This document shows positions 45,590 through 59,890 of a DNA stretch of 64,000 nucleotides, in pieces. The notes beneath the pieces are model-generated. The model was not told where the DNA came from and ran no database searches. It saw only the letters and a program-made list of their open reading frames with translations. The stretch comes from Panopea generosa. Its lineage: Eukaryota > Mollusca > Bivalvia > Adapedonta > Hiatellidae. Numbering within the stretch: position 1 is the first letter of the stretch; every line of letters begins with the position of its first letter. The position numbers and the translations under genes are program-made. The DNA is taken from assembly GCA_029582155.1 (NCBI GenBank), contig CM055906.1:18276437-18340436 (forward strand). Direction: 5' to 3'.

Positions 45590-48500
45590 TGACTTTTGTA
45601 ATTTTGACTTGTATTAGATTTACAGAATGTAATAATTGTTCACTCTTATTTCTGCAAATACTGATGATAATGAATAGAAGATAACGAAAATATGCTTGAA
45701 CAAAGTACAAGTCATTTAAACGCCTGAAAACGCAACTTTTGAATATTAAATATATGTTTACCCTACATCTGCTATAACTTTTGTAGGTTCATATATGACG
45801 AGCGCAGTTAATTTGTTTTTTAAAGTGATCAATTTGGGGCATAAAATTGCAAAACATGGTAAGAAAGTTTTGTCTTTGTTTTTCATGTCATATTTTGATT
45901 TGATACAATAACCATATTTGCGCGTTTAAAGGCGTTACGTACACTTTTCATTCACTCTGTCCGATCAAGATAAAATCACTAGCTTTCTTTTCCGCTTTTG
46001 TTTTGACAAATTCGTATAGACATGAGGGATTTTAGTAACATGGTTACTTCACTCACAGCAGTCATAATTAAATCATTTGCTTTCATTTGCATGGTTAGTG
46101 TTTTTAGATGTTATTTAATTATAGTCTACATACAGGGAAAACTCAGACAATCATAGTCTACATACAGTGGAAAACTCAGACAATCAAATGCAGCATAATG
46201 GCTGGTGTTAGAAGAACAATTCCATTAGGACTTAACGTCTTCCATTTGGCGTCAGTATACCCAGACCCAACTTTAGCATGAGGGTCATTAATATAGAATA
46301 TTTTCAAAAAATGTAATTTTGCTGTTTTTTTTATTTCTCTTTTGTTTTATTTAATTATTTAAACCGAAACGTTTCATAAGACACTTGTTGACCTCGGAAA
46401 GCATGTGTTTTTATTCTTTAAAAATTCAAGATAATAATAAGAATAATGTCTAGTAAGTAAATTGCAGCGTATGTATCAATGTTTCGGTTTGTATTTTAAT
46501 ACGCGGCAACGTAAAGTTTAGTCGATTTCATAAAATAAGAGTTCTGATTGCTTAAATAATTGTAATTGCAGTTACAAAATAATAATTCGTTATATTCTAC
46601 AGTATATCAACTATTCGAAGCATAAAGATGTTATATGTATATACAACATGAAAGCATTTAGCACATCAATAGCCCAATATATCGATATATAACAAACACA
46701 TGTATGACACAAAAATATTATTTATCAAAATTATGTTTTGATGTAGCCACAAAAATTTAATTGTTCTTCATTAAGTCTAGTATATTAGTACATGACCGTG
46801 CTCTCATTGAAAACACAAACTATGGTCTATAGTACAAAGAAGGAGACACTCTGTCCGATACAATGGTTCATTGTGCTTTATTACACTTGTTACTGCTCCA
46901 GACACATAACAAAGAGTGTAATATGATAAATGACGGTAAATCTTATTGAATACTGTATCCTTTTAAATGATCAAAGCCGAGCTCGGTAAGCTCAGTGTAT
47001 TTAATAAAATTTTGTTTATAAGTTAACTTGTGTGTAAAGATAAGCTTAAACATTTAAACATGAATATGCCCTAGTTCGTGATCGTGACTGATAGTGTTGA
47101 TGTAACGTAATATACACCAGAACTAGGGAGATCAGTTTATTCACATAGTTATACGATTCAACAATTGCAAGTGTCTCTATCTCATCATAAGTACTTTTTC
47201 ACAAATAACATCTGAACTCTTTCAATGTCCTCCCTAAACTGACTGTCAAACAGGAATCTACACATTATTAAAATGCCTGACTTCTATTTTCTCATTTGTC
47301 AACTCCTTACTACCCCGGGTCGTTTATTATCATTGGTCAATTTCTTACTTATTCAATCCTCATAGACACGTCCATATCTGGAACAAAACACCTTGTTATT
47401 TCTATAAGACAGGAACACCTTATGCCAATTGTCTTAATTGTCATATAATGTCTCATTTAGTTGGCACATTTGACCTTTGTACGAACAATTTAACTGCAAT
47501 ATTAATTCAAGCCACACATCAACATTTTCAACCAGTTGAGAGCAATATCACTGCTTTTTACGATCTAGCCGTTTAAAAAAATCGATTAACATTTCATAAA
47601 CAGTCAGGTTTGGGTGAAAACTAAGCGTTCTACAGTATATACAAGAAAAGTTATTGGACGAACGACGGAACGACGGAAGAACGAAAGGACGACATGACAG
47701 AATAACGGTCGACGGACATATCACCATGGCAAAAACGCTTCACTCAATTGGCCGGTTAGAATTTACCATCAGGTGAATGTTAAAAAGGTCAAAAATTATA
47801 TTGCTGCATTTGTTTCTAAAAACGTTTGCCGTGTAAAAAGAAAACGAGATAACGATAATTCACATATATAATCACAAACAAAACACTAAATAATTTAACA
47901 TTATTACATAGTTTGGTGATTTTGTTTTTCAGAAAACAATAAGTATGGGCAACTCTAATATTAAATGAATTGGTTATAAACTTACGTTCATCAGCAAAAA
48001 TAAATAATGCAACGACGTTAAATATTAAAATTACAATTCAACTACTGTTGGAGTTTGCCGGTATCACACAAACACGTATCATGTTGTTCAATATTCAGAG
48101 CAAATTGCTTTCTTTCAAAAACAGGCTATCTGCACTTTTACAGCTTAATCTGGAATTTGCATTTAGAAGATTTTGAAATATGAATGAGCTTTCTAAAGGG
48201 CGAACTTTTAGATTTATTCTGTATTTATAAAAAGACAGACATTCGCTACCACATATCTATTTTAATGGTAAGCTAGTTTTTTGCCGGGTAATGGCTCTTC
48301 TCAGATTTATTAAAATGACTTCCTTTACCCAAAAATATGATTTGTTATATAGAAAATGACTTAACCTCCCTTTTCTAATGACAACATTGGTGACTAAGTT
48401 GATAATACCGGGTTAACAATTTTGTTGTTGCGTCTGCAAGGTATCTAAATGCATATTTTGCATCGCTTTTCTAACCTTGTTAGAAGTAGATTGAATTAAT

Positions 48501-48638
48501 ATTACTGATTTTTAAGTTTCAATGATTATTATTGTTATTGACTGCTGGATAACTGTGTACATATTGTAATTTCTTTTTCATTCTGTATTAACATTATCCT
48601 TTTATCATCATTTATGCCATTTCATGTTTTATCAATTA
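45590..48638. other. AT-rich interval without recognised genes
   Basis: Contains a 32-bp direct duplication at 46121-46185, a degenerate family 3 head fragment near 46975 and a GACGGA-rich stretch at about 47650-47720. A 68-codon frame at 47970-48176 might be a worn reverse transcriptase segment, but this is not secure. Confidence 0.4.
46121..46185. repeat. 32-bp direct duplication
   Basis: ATAGTCTACATACAG followed by AAAACTCAGACAATC occurs twice in a row with a one-base difference in length. Confidence 0.85.
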
Positions 48639-48745
48639 TTTGTAATATTGTAGGGAGAGGAACTAATGTTGTGAGAACGTGTGGCCCAACCCCATTGCTG
48701 TAAATAAGATGACACTAACATATTATTATTAAAATAAACTCTAAA
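48639..48745 (+). repeat. LINE 3'-tail-like repeat
   Basis: Contains ATTGTAGGGAG and GTGTGGCCCAACCCCATT, then an AT-rich end. The reverse complement occurs at 57545-57640 with the same order of landmarks. Probably the 3' end of a retrotransposon, inferred from position before A/T-rich sequence. Confidence 0.4.
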
Positions 48746-49023
48746 AAATCAATCTCCTATTTGGCGTTATTGTGATATTAGCTACATCACAATGAATGTG
48801 ACATTCCCCGCCGATATTAGTTATTACCTGTCTCAAATATATTTATAAAAAATGGAAAAAACCCAAGTTTGTAGCCTTTTAACAAGTTGAATTAAATGAT
48901 ATATTCCGCGACGGCTAATCCTGTTATGTGTATAAATACATTTATCGGTGTCATTAGTTTGGACGACAATGTTGGACGGGAAAACTACAGCATAATACGT
49001 TGTATTTTTTCCACCTAGTTGCA

Positions 49024-49340
49024 CCAACAGCAGTGGTTGCCTAAGGGTGGAGCGTCTGCCTTGCATACCGAGGTCGGTTCCGTCCCCGGCTTGTCATACC
49101 AAAGACTTGGAAAATGGTACTTGAAGCTTCCTCGCTTGGGGCTCAGCAATTAGATGATCGTTCTAGATGTGGTCGTCCTGATGTTGGTACATCGTGACTG
49201 GATTGGATATCAAACAGTGTGTCTGCAACATGATACTCTAGTGTGGCAGCACACAGAATACCTTTTCAAGTAGACATATGCGATATAACTGAATTGTATT
49301 TTAAAAGCGACACTAAACACAATACAACAACATACAACAA
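49024..49340 (+). repeat. Family 1 SINE with 10-bp target-site duplication
   Basis: Degenerate tRNA-like head (GGTTGCCTAAGGGTGGAGCG), body and interrupted (CAA) tail as in the 5144 copy. CCTAGTTGCA at 49014-49023 is repeated exactly at 49341-49350, which fixes both ends. Confidence 0.9.
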
Positions 49341-49350
49341 CCTAGTTGCA

Positions 49351-50515
49351 GCAGATACATATCGTTATTAATCAATAACCCAATCGTTAGTAGTTTATAA
49401 ATATTTACTGTTCATTTCCGCCACACATTGTATATGTTTTCATACAAAGGTGTATGCAGTAGTTGTACGTTGTTGTTAATGCATATTTATTAATCAGTTT
49501 ACAATGGTTTATAATTGAAGTTAGCTAATTTTTTTCATGTAAAACATAGCAGAATTTAAAGAACTTAATACTATCAATATACGGTAAGGGATTAACGAAA
49601 CATAATCTACGGGTTTCTAGGTCATTTACCACAGTATTAACTACAACCGTAATACGGCCATTCACACATTACAAAGACTTGATAAATTACATTTGTCATT
49701 TCCCTGGACGGAATATTATGACATATTTGATGTATCATATAGTATTAGGTTAATAAAAACAGGTCAGACAGACGGTTGTCCGCTGAGTTATTGTGAAAGA
49801 TGAACACGCAGACATCCGAATTTAATTAAGGCTAACTTTTTGATTGATTGATTGTAAAAGTTATCCGTTCCAATTGTACTACTGGCGTTCAAATGATACT
49901 GTTCTTCGAGATGGTTTTTCTAAGCAAAAATATTTTCGATGTTCTCCACATTACATCGTATAGCGGAGTACCTTTGTGCTCGGAATTGCAGAAAAACTAA
50001 TTGTTACATGCATTCCATTTACACAACACTAAGAAACATCAATCTGATAAGTGTCATTTATTAATAAGTTATTCAGAATATGTAGGCATATTGTTCATAA
50101 ACTATTATCAAGAATGAAACCCGACATTTTGTGGTGAAAAACATTTGATAAATGGGCACAGGTTTCCAGAGCTTTCCGTCTTTGTTTATTCCTGGGCGTG
50201 TCGACCACGTTTTGAACATATACACTTTATTGAAATGCTGTTTCTTTTATATATGCATATTAAGTTTTATCCATCTGTTTGTATCTATGGCTTGTCTATG
50301 TTACTTTATAAATGCGTCTCACAATTCACAAAATCAGTGTTTGCTGTTTGTTTGACTTTTTGTATTGAAAATTGATTGGACGTATTGTTACCTTAAATCA
50401 TGCAGATGCGAATTTATGTTGTTGTTCTACATTACTTTTTAAAATGTGGGCATCCAACGGCATCATCTTTGGGTGGGCTATAGAGTGGCGGATTGTTGCC
50501 CACATATTGCTGTGG
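49351..50515. other. Unassigned spacer
   Basis: AT-rich, with overlapping short frames at 50145-50375 and no family similarity. Confidence 0.4.
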
Positions 50516-50790
50516 GGATGTTTGATTTAAATACAAAAATGTATTATTGAAATTTTCCAACTAGTCATGTTATGTGAGAATGTTAAATAGTCATGTACAT
50601 AACATTCTACACACATTATATTACAGTGAAATGAATTATAAATTACATTATAGTCATTTTATGGTACAATAAAATGACATGTTCGCATGACATGGTTTTT
50701 GTGTATCTTTTGATTCCCATTTGCAAAACAAGCTGTATATTGATGTGGTTGGATACTTAAGAGAGCTGCATTAAGCAAGCACGAACTATA
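50516..50790. repeat. Direct duplication, copy 1 (~475-bp spacing)
   Basis: Shares with 50997-51212 the ordered blocks ATGTTTGATTTAA, AACTAGTCATGT, AATAGTCATGTA, CCCATTTGCAAAACAAGCT, GATGTGGTTGGATA and AGAGCTGCATTAAGCAAGCAC. Confidence 0.85.
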
Positions 50791-50996
50791 ATTATTATTA
50801 AATAATTGAGTTTGTGTGGTTAATCAACAGTCCTTGCTGGTATTTAGTTGTCATAACGTTGAGTACACACAAAGAAGATATCATGTTGTTACCCCTAACT
50901 TCCATTTTCAACACAGAAATATTAACATGTTTGTTTTTAATTATTATTTGTTTCATGTCCACGGTTTGAGCGGATAGTTTCCCACCTTTTACTTAG

Positions 50997-51212
50997 GGAA
51001 TGTTTGATTTAATTACATAAATGAATTATTAAAATTTTCGAACTAGTCATGTGTGAGAATGTTAGTTGAATAGTCATGTATTGAACATTCTTCGCACATT
51101 ATACTATAATGTTATCGATTATAGTATTTGTGTATTTTTTTATTCCCATTTGCAAAACAAGCTACATAATGATGTGGTTGGATATTTATAAGAGCTGCAT
51201 TAAGCAAGCACA
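50997..51212. repeat. Direct duplication, copy 2
   Basis: Partner of 50516-50790, somewhat shorter in the middle. Confidence 0.85.
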
Positions 51213-51544
51213 AAACTATTTTCGATTTCATTTTTCGTTTTACTTAAAAATACTCCTAATTTACGAAACACATCTATTGAGACGTTCCGTCAAGTTTTGG
51301 AAACATTTCTCGTAGTCGTTAAGTGATACACTCAGCAGACATCGATAAATGAGTGACCTCAGGGCGCTTCTTACCATTTCAGTTTTTTAGAATAAAAAAT
51401 AGTCAGTGGGTCAGTCTGGTTAAGGCGATAGGGGAGGAAAAACTCGTTTCTTTCTGCAAAAGGTCAGTGGTTACAATGAACTCGTCACACTGTCGTTTAT
51501 AGTAACGCAAATATTTTTATTCGTCACATTCCAGTTTATATGGA

Positions 51545-51645
51545 AAAATATCCAGTTTTATTGACGGAGAAAGTCGTCAGAACGGATCGGAGTAGAATCA
51601 ACGTCCATCCGTAAGTAACTGCCAAGCTTTCTCACATAAAGGTTT
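51545..51645 (-). repeat. Truncated family 2 SINE fragment
   Basis: Reads TCCAGTTTTATTGACGGAG, GGAGTAGAATCA and GTAAGTAACTGCCAAGC, then TTTCTCACATAAAGG, matching the reversed body of the 39049 copy. The tRNA-like head is absent. Confidence 0.6.
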
Positions 51646-51649
51646 TAAA

Positions 51650-54464
51650 TGTCTTCTAATTTATTCATTGTTTATTGAACAAGTAAAAAGTTTTAGAAAT
51701 ATTGAATTGTTTTCTACATGTATTTACTCCCTGGAAAAAAAATCTAATAATATAAAAGCAAGGTGGAATATAGTTCAATGTATTCTTTAGGTCATAAGTA
51801 ACATAACTATAAGTAAGCTAATGCATAACGTATGGTAATACAATGTAGTTTAAAACTGTAGCTTAAAACATTCCTGTATATCATATTTCTTATTTATATA
51901 TTACATATGTTACACTGCATGATTACGTTATGTTATGTATATTTTAATATGAACACACGAAATGATTTTATAAAAATATTAAATAGGATTTGGACCGAGC
52001 GCTATTATTTTTCAATACAACGTTTTTATATAAATGCTCAAATGCAAAAGAAAGTGCACATTTATATTTTTGATTTTTTGAAACTCCAATGATGGAATAC
52101 TATCATGTAATACATTTCTAACCAATATCTTTATTTTATTGTTTTGAATTTGGATAAAACATACGACGCGTCTACGTGGATTATGGGTCAAAATAAAAAA
52201 TACACAAATAGCCAAAGGGATGTTTTCTTGCGTAGAGTCACTTTTGCCCAACATTATTACGGCGTCAATACGCTGACGTTCTGAAAGTCGTAGCATATTC
52301 GCTGATATAAATTTTCAAATTCTACAGTGGTATTCGCACTATTCATGTGTAAAAGAATGTAGAGAAAACAAGTTTGCCCACTTGTACTTATGTATACATG
52401 TTCCAAGTGGAAATCCTGCAAAATCCCAATTCGGGCTATAACGTAATAACTAGCCATAGTTTGACTGATTTTTCGTTGTGGCTATAAACCGTAACAACCG
52501 ATATTCTTACGTAACAAATTTGACAACTTTATACTTTGTAATATTTAAATAATAGAAAAATAATAAGTGCACATTTTCTTCTGCGTTTGAGTACATTCGT
52601 GTGACAGTTCTGCTTTTTGAAATCACCGTTCTTTTGAACACGCCTTTCCTTATTCATCAAATACTTTATTACCTGTTCTCGTTTGTTTAAATCTGGTTTC
52701 TTAAAATAAATACAGCTATTATTTTAAGAAAACCAATAATAAAAAAAACCCCAGCAAGTTCTCAAGACTATTTTTCCGATATCACAGTCATTAAACGTTT
52801 TATAGTTTTGCTGCACTTTAAATACCTTAATTTTTCCTACTTTGTAAGAGTAATTATAACTTTTATAGTCAGGGTAAATAGCTTTGATATCACATTAAAG
52901 ATGTGTATGTACAACTGTAAACGGTTAAATTATATGCAAATACCTACACTTAACTAAACATATAGTTTATGCACTATCGTGTTGATTTGAAAATGGTTCT
53001 TAGATAAATGAGATAAGATTAATTAGGAACATAACGAATAGTATTTCATAATGCAACAGTCACTGACGTAAGTATAATAGTTTACCTGAAAAATGTGTGC
53101 ATTAAGTGTGTCTGAATTATACATAGAAAAATTTTTGTCTGACGCATTAGAATTAGATATATAATATGTGTTATGTTATATTCAGCAAAATTTAATTGTG
53201 AACACTAAGTTTTAGTATGATTCTATCTGAGAACACTAACCAATCAACAGACAAGTACATGCTTTTTGAACATGCTGTAGTCTGTAGAATGGTCGGTTGT
53301 TTTGAATTACATCATAGTTTAGTAAGTGTTCAATTGCTATGAACTGTGGCTCTTTTTGTGAGAACTATCCATAATACGAAGAAATATTGCTTGCAGAACA
53401 AAATTACATAATTATTCAAAATTTGAACAAATGTGCAGGTTTAATTGCCTCCAATGAAATAAAAGCCTTTTATAAAGATATGAATTTTCACAAAATTTGT
53501 TACGATCATTTGACTTATGCTCATAAAATATAATAAAGGTAATTTAGTAAAAATCTGAAATCATTAAATAGTAAATACATAAATAAATGGAGTATTTGAA
53601 TGCTTGTAGTTAATCAGTTGTTGTATAGGGGTGAGAGCACCGAACTCGTTAGAAAGCTAATTAATACAATACGCATTTATATCTGCAAGTCACTGACCAC
53701 TTTCCCACATACTCAGGGCCACGGACAGAAAAAAAACAACAAAAAACAATATTATCGCAATCATAAAACGAAATATAATTTTAAAAAGAATCCACCATTC
53801 ACCACCTGAAAAGCGGAAAAACATATACATTTGCGCATTTATAGAACGAAATACATTTAACTGGCTTAACCATCTTCAGGTTGATAAGCCGTTCAAGTTA
53901 TCTGTATTACAATTTCCCGACGTGACTTGCATAACTAAGATTCAATATGACAAGCTTCTCAATCGGTCCTTTCTTGATTTCTCTTCTTCATGTTAAGATA
54001 TCAGCGGCTTTTGTAGATCCGTCACTTGTCTGTTCTTATTGGATTCGCTCAAAGAGACATTCTTCTGCAAATAATAGTCATTTTATCATAACGACCAAAC
54101 GTCCATTGAAATCTTATTATAGAACTTTTTTATTTGATGGCCTACATGTTTGATGGTTAAATGAAAAGAAATCCTCAATAATATATCACTGAGAATTATA
54201 TAATCTGCATGACATAGTTATGAAACTAAAACAGAAACAAAAATATTCAAAAACCTTAAATTCTATGTAAGAAATAGTTATAACTTTGGTAAGCACATAA
54301 GCAGCATACTAAATTGCACATGTTGGTCATCTATGTTGATGACATTATATGATACTCTCACTTTGTTTGTTTTAAAGAATTTTACTCGTAACCTCAAAAC
54401 TATGATCTATAAAAAAGATTAATTTTTATAATCTGATTATAGCATAGATTTTTAGATGTATTCT
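51650..54464. other. AT-rich interval without supported genes
   Basis: Only short frames. The minus-strand frame at 52012-52296 starts MLRLSERQRIDAVIMLG, which resembles helix-turn-helix starts of some transposases, but the similarity ends after about 20 residues. Confidence 0.35.
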
Positions 54465-54466
54465 GT

Positions 54467-54503
<37 letters not shown>
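54465..54503. repeat. (GT)n microsatellite
   Basis: GT repeat of about 39 bp with one C interruption. Confidence 0.95.
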
Positions 54504-54505
<2 letters not shown>

Positions 54506-57500
54506 AACACAAGTTTTTAGCTCGCACTTCTAAATGATTGGTATTTTCCATGTCAGTTGGAATAAACCCAAATTCGTTGGCTAACATTGTGTACATTTTA
54601 AATTATGCTGTATTGAAATTACATAAAAATAACATGTTATTTTATTGTACTATTAAAATAACGTTTCCTGTTAGGTTGCAATAATATTTGGCAGAGATGT
54701 TAAGTAAATCACCAACCTTTTAGAAAAGTTTAAACGTGCAGATAGCATTGCAGATGAAGCAAGAAGATGTTACCGTAGAGTGACGTCACGTCGTATGGAA
54801 TGATACAGAGGCCGGAGAACATCAAAACTACTTCGTGCCTTACCTTATATGGGGTTATGTTTCTTGTTGAGTGCTTTTTTGATTAACTGATTATGAAATT
54901 CAGTTTGATCAACAAAATAGTATAACAATGTGATTTCAAATTTATTTATTTTGTGTTGATAATGGCTATTAGAAGTACTGCACACTTTAAATTTGATTCA
55001 AATGATCAACCTACGATAATCACAGAAGTGCCTAACACACGATATTATATCCCGAGTAATTGAGAACCAACCATTTCTCGAGCACTATTGTCCTCATTTT
55101 TGTCCACTTCAAGTATTCTACTGTATAATGTCATCTCAGAACTTTATTTTAACAGCTTTATGTATTATATAAGAACTTATTTTGTTCATTAGTTGATTTT
55201 ACGGAACAACAGCTCTTCGTCAAATTACTTCCAAGGTGACACAGAGTATGCCTGGTTATGACAACATGTCTAGTTTTCGTATACGTGCAAGTGATTTAAA
55301 ATGTTGTAGTTGTACAAAAATATGGAAATGGAAAAGGAATATGTCTAGGAAATAAATACAACGTGGTTTGAATGACCAATTACTACTACAAAATAGTTTG
55401 AATTATAATGTTATCATGCAGTCTTCATATTGTCGGAGATGTATACGTCAAATATTGCTAAACATTTGACAGGTAAGTGATTAAAAGTATCACAGTTTCC
55501 TTATATTGAATGCAGGCAAAATAAGATAATAGAAGTGTGTAATATATACAATTATAATTTTGGCGTAATCATGTATATTTGATCTTAATACACCAGACAG
55601 TATCTTTTTCAATACTTTATTATTTCCTAATACAATATATTTTGTATGCACAAAATATAACTAGTATGTAATATATAGTAAAATGGAGACAAGTGTGATA
55701 CGATCTTTCATTTAAACTATACATTAGAAAACAAAACCAAAATATTTTAAATATTTAAATTATAAAAAGACATTTTTTCCCAATCTGCACGAGTCAATAT
55801 AGTACTTGTAGATCAATATACATAACAACATAATATTATATTGCAAAGCCAAAATATTTGAATTAAGGATTTATACGAAATATGAAATAATGAACGTTAC
55901 TTTCAACAGACTAACGAAAGAGAGAAAAATATTTTTTCATAACCATACAGTTAAAGAATAAGTGAAAAATTGTTTCTTTTGTGTTTTAACAAACAGACCA
56001 TAATTCAGTTTTATGTAAAAATATACGTTATTATGTAAATTAGTTTCCGTATTTAAATCTGTGTTCCATTTCTGATTAACATTTTAAGTTTCAAAACGAG
56101 TTGATTAAAGTTTCACTTTGTGTTTTAGTTTAGTGAAAAATACCAACATTGGTATTCGATGGATTTTCTATTTTTGTTTTATTTGTTGTTTATTCTTATA
56201 CTTAAGCTAGTCTACCTTCTTCAATTGTATTAATATATCTTTCAATTTTATCTCATTTCAAATACAATAAAAAAATAGGAAGTTCAATAGTAAATATACT
56301 TCATGGAACCTGGAAAAAAAACAGTTCAAAAAGTAGAAGGAGAGTTTTATAACGGTTATTCCAATAATTCCAATAGGTGTGATCCATTACGAAAACACCA
56401 ATCGTTTATTGCTTTTCCCATTGATGTTCAAATATGTTATGAACGTTTTGAATCAACATATTGTTATTTTGAAAGGTATCTGTTATACATAACGATTTGA
56501 ATATATCATTTTGATTAAATATTACTTCTTTGTCCTTTTTCAAAAAATATCAGTACTCCTCTTTTTAACCCATTATGAAAAATGCGTTTTATCAACATGT
56601 TTCTTAACGACCTTCCGTTTCCGAGACGGACGCCTTTACTACTGGACCACAAGGAACGGTTGTATATGTGATAACTTTGTTTCTCTAATCTAAGTATTAT
56701 ATTTTTTCGACGGTATGCGTACATATATACTATTTTAACATTATTATTTTTTATTAAATTTTCTTTATTTAAATACACGTGTGACACACAGGTGTTATTT
56801 TGTATTACTAAGCTAGACATACATATACCAGTCCAGTTCATGAATTCATTATGTCGTTTGGTGTTGAGTCAGTTACTTGTTGAAGGACATTGGTTCGACT
56901 GATATTTAATCTTAAGTTTTCCTTAACCCATAAAACAGGATGCCACAGACAAGCTGTAAGATTTTGTAAAGAGGTCAATCCATTTGGCATTGTTGGTAAA
57001 TTTAATATTAGCTAAATCGAGATTATATGACGTTATCTGAAGAAATTACCAACCTTTTGTGCACTAAATGGAGTTTAATTGTTTCGAAATATCAAATTAA
57101 TTTGAGTTTTTTATTTGAATCATTTAACATTAAGACGGAATACTGATTTTATCGATTATACTGAAATTCAGCTTATTTAAAAACATTTAGGGTAATGACA
57201 ATATTTCTAAATGACTTACACTCACACATGAATTAATGTACAATTGGATATTTAAAAATATAATCTGCAATCACAAGAGAATAAGTCATTAAAATGGGTT
57301 GATGAGAGAAATACACGCTAAATATACTTTAATCATTTTTTAAGTGTCATTTTAAAGACACAGTGCCTTTTCTGCAATATTTTCAATTCGATTTACACTA
57401 TGTTACGGAAATGGTTTAACTAGAATTATGTCTTGCAGAGTTTTTAATAGTGTAGATATGGACGGACAACACGCGCAAATCGAAACCACTTGATGTTTTG

Positions 57501-57544
57501 AATATTCTCTTAAAATGTAATTCAGATATTTAAATATACTTAGT
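54504..57544. other. AT-rich interval without supported genes
   Basis: A short frame with RADSIADEARRCYRR at about 54733-54777 follows a possible acceptor, but nothing else supports an exon. Confidence 0.35.
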
Positions 57545-57670
57545 TTAAACATATTTTATTTCAACATGAAATGGGGTTGGGCCACAAGTTCTTTCAAAAT
57601 TAGGTTCGGCCCGTCCCTTACATTTTTTACAATGTTTACATTAAATATCAAAATGACATATTTTACAATT
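57545..57670 (-). repeat. LINE 3'-tail-like repeat, reverse orientation
   Basis: Reverse complement carries GTGGCCCAACCCCATT and an upstream GTAAGGGACGGG, corresponding to 48639-48745. Confidence 0.4.
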
Positions 57671-58199
57671 TTTTCATAACCAATAATTTGAGAAAAGAAA
57701 AAGGTAGGAAAGGAAAGAAAGTAATACATAGTTAAACAAATACATATCATTTCTTCTTTATGTCGTCCATACGCATGCGTCCTTTGTCCACATTTCGGTA
57801 GCACCCCAGTGAGAATATCAGATTAGTAAATAAGAAAGCACACAAATAAAAACAAAGCTTTGGTGTCCTATGCCACTTAACATTTATATAAAATGGGCAA
57901 AATAGTTAAATAATTCACAAGATCGAAGTTATATAGTACAGTTAAAAACAAAACAGGAAAACATAAATGAGATTATGCAAAACGTTCAGTGTCTTTGATA
58001 TAGTATTGTACCGCTTTGGCTACAATAATATTGCTAACATGAGATAGTTTTGAAAATATACTTATATCATAATTATTTTCTTATTTTCATAGCTTATTTC
58101 AAGATATAAAGGCACCAAAAAAAAAACAACACACAAAAAAAAACAAAAAAAAACAAAACATCCCACTCCCCAACCCAACAAAAAACAACAAAATCGGTG

Positions 58200-59890
58200 A
58201 AGCCGATTTGTTTAAAAAATCACAAATTCTTGACGATTATAATTCTATTTACGATGAATAAGATAAACATGTAACTGTACCTGAAATGGAGACAGTTCTG
58301 AGATCCTTTGGTAAAACTAAGACAGCTTCTGACGACTTTATATTTTAAACGAATACTATATGCCTTTGGGTATGTTTTAATACAATATACGACAAGGGTT
58401 AGCCCTGAAGAATGGACCGAAGGTTACATTGTACCATTATTGCATAAAAGAGGACAGACACGATGATAATAACTATAAAAGTATAACACTGATAAGCAGT
58501 ATGGGAAAATATTTGACCAGTGTAACAAATAAGCATCTTGTATCTTGATGCGACAGATGATATATCGTATCTGACACACACTTTGGGTTATGAAAAGGAA
58601 TCTCTGCTGTTGATGCTGTGTTTACTCAAAAATATACTAAATGATCGTCAATACCGTGTATTTATTGACCGCTGCATGGTGTTCGTTTCTATTAATAGAA
58701 ACATGCTTTGGCTTATACAATGTATCACACAAGCTAGAAGAAAACGGTAATGTGCTTAAAGTCATTCATGCAATGTATACGATTGTTATATCGGACACTA
58801 AACATAGCCTATGCGGCTCATTTTCTGAACGTTTCGAGATTTGGTCGGGTTAAAGGTCTCACTACACAGTTGCATCACCTTAGTTTGTCACGGTAGCAAG
58901 ATGTTTGCACTTAAAAAATATATGTAATTTGGTTTGAAATATTTTCAAAGTTGTTCATAGTGTCTGTGATATCCTTGCTGTAGATGAGCAAAGCAAACAC
59001 TGGCATAGCATATACTGCTATAAGATATCAAAATATATAAAAAGTGACTTGTTTACAATGTACCTATAGGATTTTGATATATTCATGTATTCATGAGCAT
59101 TTGAGGACATCTTTTAAAATAATCTTGGGGTGTCACTGCACTGTTTTTGTAACAAAAACAAATCTGGCCAACCTGCCAGTTATTGTACATATTTATGTGC
59201 GGAATCATCGTACTAAAGAAAACTAGTTTGAAAAGTATTCTATGTGGATGATTTTTGCCGTGGAAATCCTAGATTTTTTTATATATAACAAAGAACAACG
59301 TTTCAAATAGTAGTGAGACTTGAAACAAGGAGAATTAGCCTCCGTCATAATTTTCTCGCCATTCGTTAACTACCTGAAAATATTTTTAAAAACTTTAAGC
59401 AATATTGGCGTCGGCATATCAAATAATGACATAACACTTATTCTGCTCTTATTCCCAGATGAAGTGGTCATTTTAGGTACAAGTATAGCAAATATCGAAA
59501 TACTTTACACGAATACTGTGAAAAATTAGCGTTGGTTGTAAACACCGAGAAAACTAAAATAGTTATATTCCATTAAGAGGTAGAGCTCAATGAAAATTGC
59601 TCTTATAACTGTCTTGTTTGAAAGCTGTCAGCGATTTTGATTACTTAGTAGTTATTTCAAATATACAGACTCGCTTATACTAAACAAATAGTTTAAAACA
59701 AGAGATATGCGGCAAAGCGCTGAACGTCATGAACCTTTTATCTTCTAATGCCCAAAAAGTATGAGTTAAATATAAAGATATCTATGCACTTATTTGATGC
59801 CTTTGTAATGTGTATACTTAATTATGCTAGTCAGTTATTGAATTCTTCAATTTTAAAGAGACATGATGTTGTATTTTACTAGACAAATTG
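58200..59890 (+). pseudogene. Non-LTR reverse transcriptase remnant, split by a MITE
   Basis: In order on the plus strand, across several frames: TVPEMETVLRSFGKTKTASDD, EEWTEGYIVPL, then the NNY and SSMGK blocks, a decayed motif-A segment (DRQYRVFIDR), FERFEIWSG, the interrupting MITE (58856-59319), LKQGE, LILLLFPDEVVILG (the catalytic F/YADD changed to FPDE), NTEKTKIV and GKALNVMNLLSSN to LFDAFVMC. This is the normal order of a LINE polymerase domain, with many stops. It is probably the same kind of element as the C-terminal fragments elsewhere in the window. Loss of ADD and the insertion make it inactive. Confidence 0.82.
58856..59319. mobile_element. MITE with TIR AGTCTCACTACACAGTTG, copy 2, inside a LINE
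   Basis: 464 bp, same orientation and full-length similarity to 14769-15220. The left TIR GTCTCACTACACAGTTG is intact; the right is worn (ATAGTAGTGAGAC). It interrupts the reverse transcriptase between SG and LKQGE. Flanking TTAAAG and TTGAAA may be the remains of a short target duplication. Confidence 0.85.

Noticed and set aside
52012..52296. Transposase N-terminal fragment (MLRLSERQRIDAVIMLG)
   Set aside because: Similarity to helix-turn-helix transposase starts is limited to about 20 residues; no catalytic domain or inverted repeats were seen.
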